Assembly (NCBI GenBank): GCA_940337035.1
Contig: CALNHX010002824.1
Location: forward strand, 102,736-166,735
Length of the DNA: 64,000 nt
Direction of reading: 5' to 3'
From: Agriotes lineatus
Taxonomy: Eukaryota; Arthropoda; Insecta; Coleoptera; Elateridae
Numbering within the stretch: the first letter of the stretch is position 1; each line of letters begins with the position of its first letter. Below are positions 1 through 11,449 of the stretch, in pieces. The position numbers and the translations under genes are program-made. Under the pieces are notes generated by a model. It saw nothing but the letters and a program-made list of their open reading frames with translations, had not been told where the DNA came from and ran no database searches.

Positions 1-1700
1 TACTTGGAGTTTGCAAATTCTCGGTGATACCTGGATACACTTGTCGTAATTAAAAGATTTGTTGGCTCGTAGCTTTTTGATTTTTAATTAACCTTTGTAC
101 TTGAAGAACTGCATGTCATCTCCCTGAAGTAGCTTGGCCGGCAATTGTATCCATGTAGTCATTACATTTTTGAGAGATTTAACCAACCAGTTAGAGCATG
201 TATTAAGACCTCTTTCTATTTCCTAAATTGTAAAGCTTTTTCGCTGCACAAACATTTGCAATAAACAAGAAGGCAATTGCAACTGTGAAAATATTTCTTT
301 ACAGAGAAGCCCTATATTAGGAAGCACCGTTGGACTAAATGCATTAACGTCGAGGGAGATTACATTTATAGATGTAACCTAGTTTTCACATATATTTTGT
401 TTAAATCGGGACCGTTCCACGCTATAACATTCCAAAATGGGTAAACAATAAAACCAAAAGTGCATCCAGCCAAATAGCTACAGTGGAACACAGGCGCATT
501 GCATCTCTAAAAATGTGGGTGTTTCTGTCTAAATCAATTCAAGAAGAACGTCAGAAGTAGATAATTGCGATTTCTCAGGCACCACTAGATTATAAATTCT
601 CGTTGCAATAAAGAATTGGGATTCCCTAATCCAAAAAGGAACAACCTCAACAAATGTGGTCTTTAAAGTTGGTCCAGCTGTAGATTTACCTTAACGCTTA
701 ATTCGCTCAAACGATCATCTACATTCAGTGGTACAGAGTGTAGGCAAACACATTGTATCGTTAATAACGTATATTGACTACTTAAGACTACGGGGCAAAA
801 TATCTGACCGCAACTGGCGGTGATCGCTATAAAATCTACCTAAGACAAAATTCACTCACGGTTACAATCTATACTTGATTGGACCTATTACGCTGGTCAC
901 AATTCAACTTGCCTATTAACAATATTCATTGCCCTCCCTGATGGGAGTATGGGGGATCACACACATATACTGATAATATCCAATGTACCTTCTAACTGTA
1001 GATGTACTGTGTAGAAACTATCTAGAAAATAGCAGAAATATCTAACTCAATGTGCCAATAATGTCGACTCGAAGGCAAAGCGAGCCTGTAGCTTGAATTA
1101 GCGAGGTTTAGAATGCCACAACTAGCTGAAATCACGTATGATTGAATGGAAGGGCTTTCTTCAGACGGGCACGATTAACTTTTGAAGCTGTTGGCCGGAG
1201 AACAGAGATGCGAGAATTTGACCTGGCATGGCGCACGCAGCGTGTACAAAAAGTATGACTACAGCTGGTTAAGATCAATTATTGACGAAAACACCAATTC
1301 ACTTCACTGGATTTGCAACGGGTATAATACTTAAAGTAGGAGCACCTGAGCTGATACGTCCAACATTGTTGTCTTCCGCTGCTTCTCTTATCAATGGAAA
1401 ACCTTCTACGGTATTTAATTACAGTCCTAAAAACAACGAAGATGACGACCACAGCGAGAGCCGTGCGAGGCGCGACCGCTCTGCCAAGCAGCAAGTCGCC
1501 TCTAAGTCTTATGCGGGACTTAAGAAAAGAAGCGACGGTGTCGCGCATTTGCAAACCGCAACCGCAATCAGAACTAAAATACCTCTTTTTCCAGCGACCA
1601 GCGGCGCCAAACTTCCGCGGTACTTATTAAAATTACTTAATAATGCCTTTTTTAAACATTCTTTATCTACGACAGTGTGTAAAATTGCCTTTTAGTTGGC
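1..1700. other. No recognisable gene
   Basis: I see no convincing gene here. A 137-codon + strand frame at 1282-1695 begins with TTG, matches no family I know and overlaps equally long frames on both strands, so I do not call it. The stretch 1440-1640 is richer in CpG and G+C than its surroundings and may belong to an old repeat. Confidence 0.5.
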
Positions 1701-3014
1701 AGTTTTAAGTTTGTAAAACGACTGTTTAGTAACATGTTTTATTAGTTTACGTCTTCAGTAGTAACGTGTTTAAAAGATTTCATTAGGCACGTTGTCAGTA
1801 GCAACGTGTTTTAATAGTATATTATGTATCAAGTTTTATAAACGTCATTTTAGTCACGAGTTTTATTAATCACGAGCGAAGCGCAGCGGAGCGAGTGTTT
1901 AACAAAATGAGTGACTAATAAGTTTATAAAACGAGTTGCATACTATACTTTTTCTACGACCGCAAATTTAGAGAATATAACATCATATTATTTCATTAAA
2001 ATTTTGACATTTATTATATTAGGTTAAATTATGCTTGACAAACGTCAAAGTGACGGTTGAAAACTAACTTGATTTTAGTTTTGGCTGTGGCTAATAAAGC
2101 AAATACTATTTTAACCTAACTTCACCCCATGACTAAAACATCGTTGCCAACTTCAGCTCATGACTAAGAGGCTCTTTAGTCATAGGTTATGAAGGTATGA
2201 TTAAAATGTCACTTAGCGACCTGTATGTTAGTATGTTAAATGGCATTTTAGTTACAGGAGTAGAAAAAATTTTTAAAACACGCAAAATTATGACCGGTTG
2301 CTGATAATCCTAATTTACATTTTATTTTTTTTATATTTACCGTCTTTTCTAGATCCTATCGTAGATAAAATATTGTACGATACACATGCGTAAAGCATCT
2401 TTAGTCACTCGCGGGGCTTAAAACACTCGCTCACTCGCGTTTTAACGCTACCCCACTCTTGCCTAAAGATTAGCTTTACGCACTTGTATCGTAAATTACT
2501 ATTGTAATCACCAAAGCTGCAAAGTTGAGCTTTAAGGTGACAAGTCTGTCTATTGAGACACTGTTTTTTCTAAATTTATATTGTGGGAGATTTCTTAGTA
2601 AACTTTTTGATACTTTTGCGATACCCTTGTCAAGTACATTCATTAGTTGCAGGATCTCCTGAGTTACCTAGTTCCGTCCTAGTACCGTTACACTGAATAC
2701 CTAAAATCTAGTTTTGTTTAGTTCTGACTTTTTGATCTGTGATCTTCTCGATATCGTATTCCTTCACTATTTTCTTGAGGATCTGCTTGAGGCAAATCGT
2801 TAGATCTGGATATGTTTTCACTAGTATGATACTGTTCCCAAACCTCTTGTTGCCCAATATGAAAGTAATTTGGCCAAAGTATTATGTGGTCATATACTAA
2901 AACAACTGAAGCTAATCTTAGAATCCATATTAAGTGATCTAGGGAAATAGATGTTTAAGACTTATTTCTGTTCATCAGAATTTAGTAATTCTAAGTAAAA
3001 ATTTTTATTTTAAG
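1701..3014. other. Intergenic or intronic DNA with hairpin-type repeat
   Basis: No gene seen. The part around 1740-2480 has repeated phrases such as 'gtaacgtgttt' and a GC core with alternating 'gcgaagcgcagcggagcg' that is typical of insect foldback MITEs. The last part, up to 3014, ends in a T-rich tract plus AAG and reads as an intron 3' end before the receptor exon. Confidence 0.4.
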
Positions 3015-3296
3015 ATACTTGGCATCATGATGACTGCTTCTTGCGAATACGTCATCAAAGAGGCACGGCAGACCGCCGTTGTAGGATATAAGTTGCTCAT
3101 GAAGCTACCAGTGCGCCACCTAACGTCAGAAGAGACACAGCTGCGAAAAGAAGTAGGGTTATTAATTCAAATGGTGGAGTACCGAAACCCACATTTTTCT
3201 GCTGCCGGATGTTTTACATTAGATTTTCAATCTTTCCTGTCTACACTTAATTCGATTACTGCTTTTGTTTTTCTTGTTATTACTATGATTGACTAG
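3015..3296 (+). CDS. Gustatory receptor, C-terminal exon (partial)
   Basis: This frame encodes the C-terminal end of an insect gustatory receptor (7tm_7 family), a ligand-gated channel of chemosensory neurons. It aligns along its whole length with the end of the complete receptor at 37518-38756: both have a Ser-Cys-(Asp/Glu)-Tyr-Val motif, the phrase F-S-A-A-G with a following Phe-x-Leu-(Asp/Asn)-Phe, and a final hydrophobic helix. An acceptor-like T-rich tract ending in AAG lies just upstream, so I read it as a terminal exon; the ATG at 3027 is probably internal. No upstream exons were recognised in 1-3000, so it is either the end of a gene with long introns starting outside the window or a fragment. 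Confidence 0.65.
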   Translation: MLGIMMTASCEYVIKEARQTAVVGYKLLMKLPVRHLTSEETQLRKEVGLLIQMVEYRNPHFSAAGCFTLDFQSFLSTLNSITAFVFLVITMID

Positions 3297-4329
3297 CTTT
3301 TGATGCATTCAATATCACTATTTGGTATATAGCTTTGTGCGTATGAGTGTAAATCGGTATATTTTTAATGTTTTAGACTGCTTACGACTGCTAATGACAG
3401 GTCAAAGTTAAGACTATACCGACGAAAAAACTGTTCACATAGGAAGCCGCTAGCGTATTAAGTTTTTAATTAAAGATAACAAATGTTTATAATAATTCGT
3501 ACAGCTTAAGATACTGTCACTTCTAAATGCTACCAACTTTACAAAAACAACTAAATCTATAACTAATAGGATCAAAGTATACATGTTTCTTGTTTCTCTT
3601 GTCTTCTGGCAATTGTACATTTTTATGTATAAGAAGATAGTAAAGTTCGAACTAAATATTCACTTAATTAAGTCCTTAAGTAAGTGTATTATTCGATGTA
3701 ATTTTTGTAGTTACGACGTATTTAACTCTACTTAGGTATTTAGCATAGTTCTAAGCAGGTGTTGTATCGGAAATTGCCATTACATATAAAGTAAATTAAA
3801 AGCAAGCTTTATTTGATAACTTTTATTTTTTTAGTCTACGAGAAACAAATTTTGCTGGAGGTAGACTACCAGTATTTAGATAAAACTGGTTGTAAACGAC
3901 CTAAGAAACAAATAATCTGATATCTACATAAAAAATCCGATTTTATCTGTTACGCGTGGTTATCTTCGACTTTGAGTATACGTAAATAACAATTAACTAA
4001 CCATCAACGGGATGCTGGCGACACTTAAACTACAGTACCTTAGCTAAGTGAAAACAGGGGCGCCCAGGACGAGACTCTTCCGGCCGCTCGAGTTTGTATT
4101 GCGACCTCGACTGCAAGCGACGGGACCGCTCGTCCAACGAGGCTTCAATAATTAACTAACCTAAAGCTTTAACAATTTTATTGTCAGAGATAGTGTAATA
4201 GGTACTCCGTTTAATTTCGAAAAATTTTTAATTAATATTATGAGATTTAATCCCGAAGCTGGAAATACGAGTCCGTAGGACTAGTTGGGTTTTATGGCAT
4301 CGGGATTATAACGAAATAATACTTATTAA
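3297..4329. other. Intergenic, nothing recognised
   Basis: AT-rich sequence without a gene I can support. A GC-rich island at about 4055-4145 stands out but has no recognisable content. Confidence 0.4.
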
Positions 4330-4740
4330 CGCAACATAGAGAAGGAACAACCGAACTGCACAGGAAAGTGGCATGTCCGACAATTTTGTCTGTCAGAGAC
4401 AAGATAACACAAACAGAAAGGAGATTGGTAAGCAGGAAGGTACGATATTTGAGAAATATTTATGGTAAAAGAAAGAGAAGTCAAATAAGAAATAAAGCAA
4501 GCATAATTTTGGTCAAAATATAACCAATAAACACAAAATACAAGAAGGTCAACTGAGGTGGCATTGTCATGTAAATAGAATGGAAAATAACAAAATATTC
4601 AAAAACATGAACGAAATGAAGGAGATGAGAAATATTAAACGAGGACCCAAAAAGGCACGCAAAAAGCAACAAAATGAGAAGGACACAGTAAAACATAATA
4701 AAGAATTCTCAAAATCCAGTGCATAGAGTTATAGAAAATA
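4330..4740 (+). mobile_element. LINE fragment (3' end of ORF2)
   Basis: A frame around 4540-4680 reads like the end of a non-LTR retrotransposon ORF2: a Gln-Leu-Arg-Trp-(His)-x-His-Val-x-Arg-Met-Glu pattern followed by a basic Arg-Gly-x-x-(Lys/Arg) run. This is the usual tail of RTE/Jockey-like reverse transcriptases. Stops and frame shifts interrupt it. No reverse transcriptase core is visible, so it is a short dead fragment. Confidence 0.55.
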
Positions 4741-6020
4741 ACACCACTGCCAGGATTTTCTTTACAGTGAAAGATAGGGTGAAGGATTTACTAAGCAGGG
4801 AAATAAAATGCTGCTATCGAAATGCCTAGCTGTAAGTAAACGAATGCACAAGCCTTGGTAAAGACCATGAATATGCCTTAAGGTGTCTACTTATTTTTCC
4901 AATATTTATAATGCGGTTGAAATGATATAAATAGTTATGGCAGTATTTTACATATTCCACTGCCCCTTACAAGTAGATGACACACTTTGCAATGACGTGA
5001 CACCTTAAGGCTTCTTAGGACAGATTTGGCGAACTGTGAGAATCAGAGCACAAAATTGATAAACTATTGTTCATGATTACAAGAATAGGAATTAATTTAG
5101 AAAATTTCTCTTTGCTTTAGTATGTTGGTAATTACAATATAATTGGTACTTCCAGATGATTTTTTTTTCTATATTTATTAGATAACCGTATATTTATATT
5201 AATTATTTTTTAATGTTTTGTTGATATAACAAAATTACGCCAACAAATTGAAAATTTTGTCTCGAAGTAAAAATGTTAATGCAATTTAGAATAACTTGTC
5301 GAGAGCGATTTTTATTAAATAATTATTTACAATTAGCATCGTGAGAAAACTATACAAAATCGTCTATTCAGTATTTCACATTGAGGAGGTTTCGAGGATA
5401 TATTCGAAATTCAGGCAACCCAAATGACAATCACTAACTTGACTACCTGAGGATTATAAGTGATTGACAGGTCATTAACATTACCTGATATACAACTGAC
5501 CGGGATTAGTTTATGCAAAAATAAGTTGAGTAACAGTTCGGTATAATTACAATGACAAAATGAAATCTTCAGTAATAGTGTATCGAAAACTTTTATTTAA
5601 TTTTTAAACAACATTGTAATACATTTGTTGACCAGAAACTTATTATTTTATTAGTAGAAGTCGGCTACCTGTATAGAAATTAGAAATTTTCGGAAATTGT
5701 CAGCTAAGACAGAATTAATCTTTTTTTGTTTTTGTGAATGGCTTATGTTTTCAAAATTGCAACAAAGGGTGTTGACTTAGTGAAATTACCAATAAAAAGC
5801 AATAAATTAGTTATTTTTAAATAATTACTCAGCTTCCATTTCTAAATTCATTAAAACAATAATTAAATTATAGATTTACATGTAGTTTGTTCTAACTGTT
5901 TAGAGCTTATCCTAGAAGAGTTGCATCTACAAGATATTCAATGATGATCAAAATCCAATTAATCAAAACAAGTGCAAGGATATAATAGTCTTCTCAATCG
6001 TGGTTCATATATTATTTTTT
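4741..6020. other. Intergenic, nothing recognised
   Basis: Very AT-rich. No gene, RNA gene or repeat that I can support. Confidence 0.4.
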
Positions 6021-7150
6021 ACCCTACTATACGAGGTACACTGCTAAAGTTTGCGGAATCGAGTACTCCTTGCATTGCCAGCGTCCTGCAATTGTCACAT
6101 TCGTAAAATTTGACGTTATTAATCTATAATTCAGTTGACAGTTCGATTTCAAACCGAGCAGTTTCGTTTCAACAGAATTTAACAGAATACTAATTGTGTG
6201 AAAAATGGAAATTTCGAATCGTGATCTTCGAGTGATGATCTTTTATGAATTTCGATACGGTTTAACACCGCAGTAATGTGTGGAAAAACTTAGTTCGTTA
6301 TTTGGGGATGAAACACCATCCAAAACTACGGTTTACAAATGGTTCGCAGAATTCAAGCGTGGAAGACCAACGTTTGATGACTATCTTCGCGAAGGTCGTC
6401 CATCCACCTCTGTTGTCGCGAAAAATATCGATGCTGTGCGTGAAATTATTTTATCAGATCGGCATGTGACATATAGTGAGATAGAGACATCCTTAGGCAT
6501 TGCGGCGAAACAAATACATAAGATTTTGCACGATCATTTGCATGTCCGGAAGCTTTGTAGTCGTTGGATCCCTCACAATTTGAAAGAAGAACAAAAACAG
6601 GCACGCGTCAAGTGGTGCAAAGAAATACTAAAAAAAATTCGAAGGTGTCGTTCAAATTCTGTATATAACATCGTAACAGGTGACGAATCTTGGATATATT
6701 CATATGAGCCTGAAACTAAACAGCAATTGACTGTATGGGTGTTTCAAAATGAACCTAAACTAACAAAGGTGGTGCGTTCATGAAGCGTTTCAAAAAGAAT
6801 GGTTGCTTGTTTCTTCGGGAAAACTGGTCATGTTGCAACTGTTGCATTAGAGGATCGCAGGACAGTTAATGCTGACTGGTATACTTCAATTTGTTTGCCG
6901 GAAGTTATCGCTGAAATCAGAAGAAACAACGTAAACCGGCGAATCATTGTTCATCATGACAATGCAAGCGCGCACACAGCACTACGAACTGTCGAGTTTT
7001 TGACCAGTAACAACATCCAATTAATAACTCATTGCCCATATTCGCCTGATTTAGCGCCCAATGACTTCTTCTTATTCGGATACATCAAAAACTTTTTTAA
7101 TACCTTAGGTGCAGAAAATCTATTTCTCGGATTAAAAACAACATAAATAA
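6021..7150 (+). mobile_element. Mariner-family transposon, inactivated
   Basis: The stretch holds a mariner transposase gene with a plausible 5' end near 6030, where 'acgaggtacactgctaaag' resembles mariner terminal repeats of the irritans type. The 3' end is not visible: the coding homology stops at about 7110 and runs into unrelated AT-rich DNA, so the 3' terminal repeat is probably lost. Confidence 0.7.
6205..7146 (+). pseudogene. Mariner transposase pseudogene
   Basis: This is a cut-and-paste transposase of the mariner (DDD) family. The start is the ATG at 6205. Visible motifs are the HTH region with Val-Tyr-Lys-Trp-Phe, Thr-Gly-Asp-Glu-Ser-Trp at the first catalytic Asp, His-Asp-Asn-Ala-x-x-His-Thr at the second and Tyr-Ser-Pro-Asp-Leu-Ala-Pro-Asn-Asp at the third. 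The frame is kept throughout except for two nonsense codons, TAA at 6274 (one change from a Gln codon) and TGA at 6781 (one CpG transition from Arg). The C-terminal part beyond about residue 300 is missing. It is therefore non-functional but not very old. Confidence 0.85.
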
Positions 7151-7689
7151 TGGTACGTTCTAAATGTAGTAGTGATAAAACGAATTTATTGGTTTTATAA
7201 TTATTAATATCAAAACAATACCAGAAGACCAAGTTAAAAAAGTAATGTATACATTGCCTAAATTACATTATATTAAAAATCATACTCGTAATTAAAGCAT
7301 CATAATGAATAATAATAATAATATAACAAATAACATATACATATACCTCTAAACAGTGTTGACAGTTATATATATATATATCAAGTGTACTTTGTTGACA
7401 AGATCTTCGTGAGTCAACTTCGCACAATTTTTTTCCATATTTTCTTTCCAAAAATTGCTATCCCTGAAATAAAAAAATTATAATAACCTACTAGGCACAT
7501 TTTTGAAAATTTTACAAACGATAAATTACAAGTAACTATATGCTATATGTAGATAAAGATTTACTAAGTACATTTTAAGCCTTTAGTATAAATTAAAAAC
7601 TAACAGAGATTCCGTTCCGAAATATGCAGCAGCCGCTGAACTTGATAATAATACGTATGATTACGTATCATTTTTTAAATTACTGCTTG
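7151..7689. other. Intergenic, nothing recognised
   Basis: AT-rich, with a short (TA)n tract at about 7366-7381. No gene seen. Confidence 0.4.
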
Positions 7690-8020
7690 AAGTAGAAAAA
7701 GGTCCCCGCTTTTTTCTGCACTTTTAATTTCAATTAAGGCACAATTGTCAATTAATCCATCGGGGGAACAACCTAAAAATGCATGGATCATTTATCAATT
7801 ATCAGACCACTCATTTTTACCTGCGTTGGATATTGGTTTTCAAAAATCGGAATCGCTGTATCTTCGCTTTGTAGACCGAAATTTTTAGCATTATTTTCTT
7901 TGAATGCGCTATACAATAAATTTTGCACAGTTTTACCAGTCGATGTGGTTCTTCTAAGCTTACATATTCGGCCGAAATTTGAAGCAGTACAAAATGTGTT
8001 TTTCGTTGTTACTTAGATTT
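7690..8020 (-). pseudogene. YqaJ-type nuclease/recombinase fragment
   Basis: Two adjoining reading frames on the - strand together read like the YqaJ (lambda-exonuclease-like) domain found in many repetitive insect genes. The upstream frame (about 8010-7790) has Ser-Asn-Phe-Gly-Arg-Ile-Cys followed by Lys-Thr-Val-Gln-Asn-Leu-Leu-Tyr. The next frame (about 7795-7690) has Gly-Cys-Ser-Pro-Asp-Gly-Leu-Ile and then Ile-Glu-Ile-Lys, the catalytic Asp and Glu-x-Lys signature. One frameshift separates them, so I call it a broken fragment. The family assignment rests on recalled motif patterns. Confidence 0.5.
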
Positions 8021-8489
8021 TTTTAGAATTCTTTGGATAGTTATCGCGAAAAAATCACCTGAGATTCCTTAAGTTTGTTTATTTTTGCTTTAATTTTGTA
8101 ATAGATGAAAGTAATAATAATTTTCACATGGGCCAGGCTTTACATTTGCCGCAAATAAGACTCAACCGATACAGGATAATGTCACAAGAGAGTAAAAACG
8201 TTTCAACCATCAGACCGTTCTGTTCAAGAGAGGCGCGCGCCGCACTCTTTCCAATAAGTCTCAATGGTGCAGACGACAAGTCGATGCAGTTACAATCTGT
8301 TACGCAGATGCGGCGGACATCAAATCCCCCGGGCTACATTGTTTTATTTGAAAATGTATTTAATGTACGTATTAGAAGCGTGAAGGTATTTTTACTACTA
8401 ACTTAACCTAATTTATCAAATTATTTGGTGTCACAATGTCCATGAGGTAAGTTCTGGGTAAAGCCTTTTACAGATTTTTTTCATAAGTT

Positions 8490-8870
8490 TTAGAATCCAT
8501 GTTTTCTACTTTATTTTCTACTTCTAATCTGTAGTTTTCATCAACTGTAGCAAAAGTTCGCCTTTTAAAAGATTTCCCTAAAATACATAATTATTTGCGG
8601 TTTTTAACTGTACATTTATTACTCATATAATCCATTATAGGTACTTAACGTTTGCTGTTCAATTTTGCAGTATATGTTTTTGACGTGCCGTAAAAAATTG
8701 TTTAGTAAAATATCCAGGACCTTCGCTGACTATAGATGTTTCAATTTTACATAAAAAATTGCCTTTAGTATTATAAGATATAGCTGCAGCTTTACATCTA
8801 CATTCGTAGGAATTCTTTAACGAAAAGTTTATCTTTTTTCCTGTAATTTGATTACTACTATCAATCACTT
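8490..8870 (-). pseudogene. Probable N-terminal remnant of the same gene
   Basis: On the - strand a 69-codon frame (8868-8659) with a Tyr-Glu-Cys-Arg-Cys-Lys-Ala motif is followed by another open, protein-like stretch (about 8600-8480) with Lys-Arg-Arg-Thr-Phe-Ala. They lie upstream of, and in the same direction as, the YqaJ-like fragment. In YqaJ proteins of insects a Cys-rich segment precedes the nuclease, so these pieces may belong to the same decayed gene. No domain is firmly recognised. Confidence 0.3.
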
Positions 8871-9869
8871 TTTTTTAATATACCTGATATTATTTACTGG
8901 TGTCACTATAAATCATCATAAAAAAACTTCAAGTATACCAATGTGTTTGCAGTTTGTTTTGGATAAATTGATAGAACTTAAACTATAAAAATATAGCTAT
9001 GTAAGCTTTCATGCTTTGAACGTATTTTGTTAAAAATTATTTATGCGAAAGATATGTATGCTCCATTTTCCACTTTGCGAAATAAATTACAATAGTTGAT
9101 TCTGGAAACTTTAGGGTCATCGTTATTTTAAAATGCAAGATCGCCGTATACCGTTTACTTGCTTGGTCATAACCAGGTTAAATTCGCATACGTACCTGTA
9201 CAAACAAAGGCCGAAATTCCGTAGCTGATACTAAATACAGATAAGGATCATTAGTGTAGCAGTCATCTCTCACTTATAATAGTAATTGATGTTTTCAAAT
9301 TCGTCTACTAATTACCTATATTTTGTTGCAAAACAAGATTATTGTGGTAAACAATACTAACTAACGATAATTTAGTTTGTTCAATAAGGAACTAAAAAAA
9401 TCCATAATACGTAATTATTTATTAAGAGAAATAATGGAATCGAAAAGCATAAGAATTCTGTCTATAAATAGTTAACTATATTAATCCCCAAATTATTGAT
9501 TACAACATATCAATTGCACCAAAAGGTTTCAGTTAAAATTATTTAATTTGGTGATTCGAAAACAAATGTAAGGATGTATTGGGCTAACTTGGTTTTAAAT
9601 AGAAGGTTCCTCACAGGTAGTAGATTAACAGATAAGGTACTTAGCAAAATAATCCGCTTTCGACATTTCCATTGAAGGCAAAGAGGTGTATCTAAAGTTG
9701 CCTAAACATTTAAATTCAAGGCGCAAAAGAAAATGTATCTTACCCGCTATGGAAATCTATGAGCTCTCCTAAGCCGCCTTAAACTCAAGTACAAGTACAA
9801 GTTACGCAAGAGTTCAATGACAGCTCAACTGTTCAGTTATGAACCTTATAATATGTTTTACATGCTGGT
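8871..9869. other. Intergenic, nothing recognised
   Basis: AT-rich DNA without a supportable gene. Confidence 0.4.
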
Positions 9870-10921
9870 GTTTGTTACGGTATCAAAATGACTTAGCGAC
9901 ACCCACGTGAGGTGAGCATCGCACGACTGGTTAAGTCCGGGAAAAAGATGGCACGCTCGCCCTGAGATTCGTTAAAACAGGCTAAAGGCCTCGGCTGAAG
10001 CGCTCAGGGAGTTGAGCGTGGTTCAAACGGTACGTCACTGGGCAAGCGTGGTATGACATATACAGGGTAGGTCAAAATAAAAGGGCGCCACCAAGTCTGT
10101 CTTTAAACATAACCGTAAAACCGGACCTGGACGGTTAGACGGGACGAGAAGTACGTAGGGTACTACGTCATGAAGGTACTCGAGAACTGTCGAGCTCGGA
10201 CTACAAGTTCGAGAAAGAAATACTTGAATTACTATTTCGGGTATTTGCTGCCACCGCGGGGGGGGGGGCGTCGCCAGACCTACCTGCACACTCCAACGTT
10301 CAAGTTTCGTAGCACATCAATCTTGACACTAGCTGTTTAACCTGGAAAGAGCATGCAGAGGGCGAACACAATAATAAGTCCCTTATTCAGATATTTGTCT
10401 ATTGTCGGATGTTACAAAACGGGCAACGGACACGTCGCCTTAATTATTGTAGGCCTTAAATTAGGGCCCCAGCTGGAGTTAGCGCGTTATTTCTAATGCA
10501 CACAAATACAATAAATGGTCGACATCATACAGCTGGCCTTGGTTGGCCTGTTAAGCGACTGCCGAAAGTTAGTGACTAATTAGGCATAATAGAGACGGCC
10601 GAAGCTCATTACTGTACAGCGACTGTATCACTAGGTGAGGCCAAGTGCAGAGCAAATGTTTAATTATAGGTAACTGTGGCGGAAGCCCATGAAGTGGCGG
10701 TAACTGTATGCTTAACTGGGTCATACACAAAGCTAAGGTTTACTCAAGAAAGGAAACGGTCGAAACACACAAATTTACAACACTGTAATGTTTAATTTAG
10801 AGCAAGCACAAGCAAATATTTAATTACAAATGAGAACGACAAAACTACATAAACTCGCAACAACTTCGCTTAATTTAGGTCACGCACAGAGTAACTGGTT
10901 AGTTACGCATGCGAGCGATCG
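9870..10921 (+). repeat. GC-richer interspersed repeat, copy A (left flank of Polinton)
   Basis: Diverged copy of a repeat family also seen at 31380-33420 (same strand) and 59380-61918 (opposite strand). Shared landmarks in order are 'gttacggtat', 'cgacaccc', 'tgagcatcgcac', 'gctcaggga', 'gggcgccaccaag' and 'ggacggttagacggga'. The copy runs into the Polinton insertion site. I recognise no coding capacity, and its class is unknown. Confidence 0.65.
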
Positions 10922-10927
10922 AAGCAC
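10922..10927. repeat. Left target-site duplication AAGCAC
   Basis: Six bases identical to 30949-30954, directly outside the two terminal inverted repeats. A 6-bp duplication is the known hallmark of Polinton/Maverick integration by their retrovirus-type integrase. Confidence 0.95.
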
Positions 10928-10961
10928 AGTAGATAGGCAGTACCAGTTTTGGACCAGGAAG

Positions 10962-10982
10962 TGACGTCATTTTGGCGGGAAA
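10962..10982 (+). promoter_or_regulatory. CRE/ATF palindrome abutting E2F-type site (left TIR)
   Basis: TGACGTCA (10962-10969) is the consensus CREB/ATF palindrome, and it runs directly into TTTTGGCGGGAAA, which fits the E2F consensus. The pair is repeated in mirror image in the right terminal repeat. Adenovirus termini and early promoters use ATF and E2F sites, so a role in early transcription tied to S phase is a reasonable inference. Binding is not shown. Confidence 0.5.
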
Positions 10983-11286
10983 TTCAAATTTGCGCGCTAC
11001 GTGGCCGAGGCGGTTTTGGGGCGCAGCCCTAGTCGCCATTTTGTGGGGCTCCGCCCCCTTGGGGGCCCCATGTTCGTGGGGCCCCCCCAATGCGCCGAGG
11101 TGCGCAAGCGCGGGTTTGCGGTGGAGGGGGGAGGTGTGTGGGGTCGCTCCGGACCGGCGCTGCGCGGGCCCCCTTTCGGGGCTATGCCCCGGGTCCCGGC
11201 CCCCGGCGCCGATGGCAATATCGAAATATATTGCGTAAGCCAGCAGCAGCAGATAAGAAAAACCGCAGCAGCAGATAAGGGGGAAC

Positions 11287-11342
11287 TTGGCGCGAAAACA
11301 ACGAAAACCGCAGATAGTTGATAAGGGGAATTGGCGCGAAAA
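11287..11342 (+). promoter_or_regulatory. Two E2F-like sites in left-TIR-specific insert
   Basis: TTGGCGCGAAAA occurs at 11287-11298 and 11331-11342. Its complement contains TTTTCGCGCCAA, a textbook high-affinity E2F site. Both copies lie in the segment missing from the right terminal repeat, so the left end has three E2F-type sites against one on the right. They precede the + strand gene cluster. Confidence 0.45.
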
Positions 11343-11449
11343 CACACACGTACGCCATCTGTGATCAAGCTCTGAAACTATGTAATACAGGGGTCTGTAG
11401 GTGGGGAGTCATATATAGTGATTTTACAGTTAATTGTGTGTATTTGTGC

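Larger units (their letters stand above)
10928..11437 (+). repeat. Left terminal inverted repeat of the Polinton
   Basis: Inverted counterpart of 30549-30948. The outer roughly 300 bp match almost base for base, including a GC-rich hairpin around 11055-11095 (two runs of 'ggggccccc' type around 'atgttcgt'). About 105 bp at roughly 11220-11350 are present only here and hold 'cagcagcagataag' and 'ggcgcgaaaac' repeats. Similarity resumes with 'acgccatctgtgatcaagct' and fades at 'acagttaattgt'. Confidence 0.93.

Noticed and set aside
1282..1695. 137-codon frame and its - strand partner 1279-1554
   Set aside because: Non-ATG start, overlapping frames on both strands and no recognisable motifs.
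10922..10948. Possibility that the element ends further out than AGTAGATAGG
   Set aside because: The flanks diverge at once beyond this point except for the direct AAGCAC duplication, which fixes the boundary.
10972..11345. Several 60-150-codon frames on both strands at the left Polinton end, and their twins at 30582-30950
   Set aside because: They are stop-poor because the terminal repeat is GC-rich; they overlap each other and have no protein-like features.
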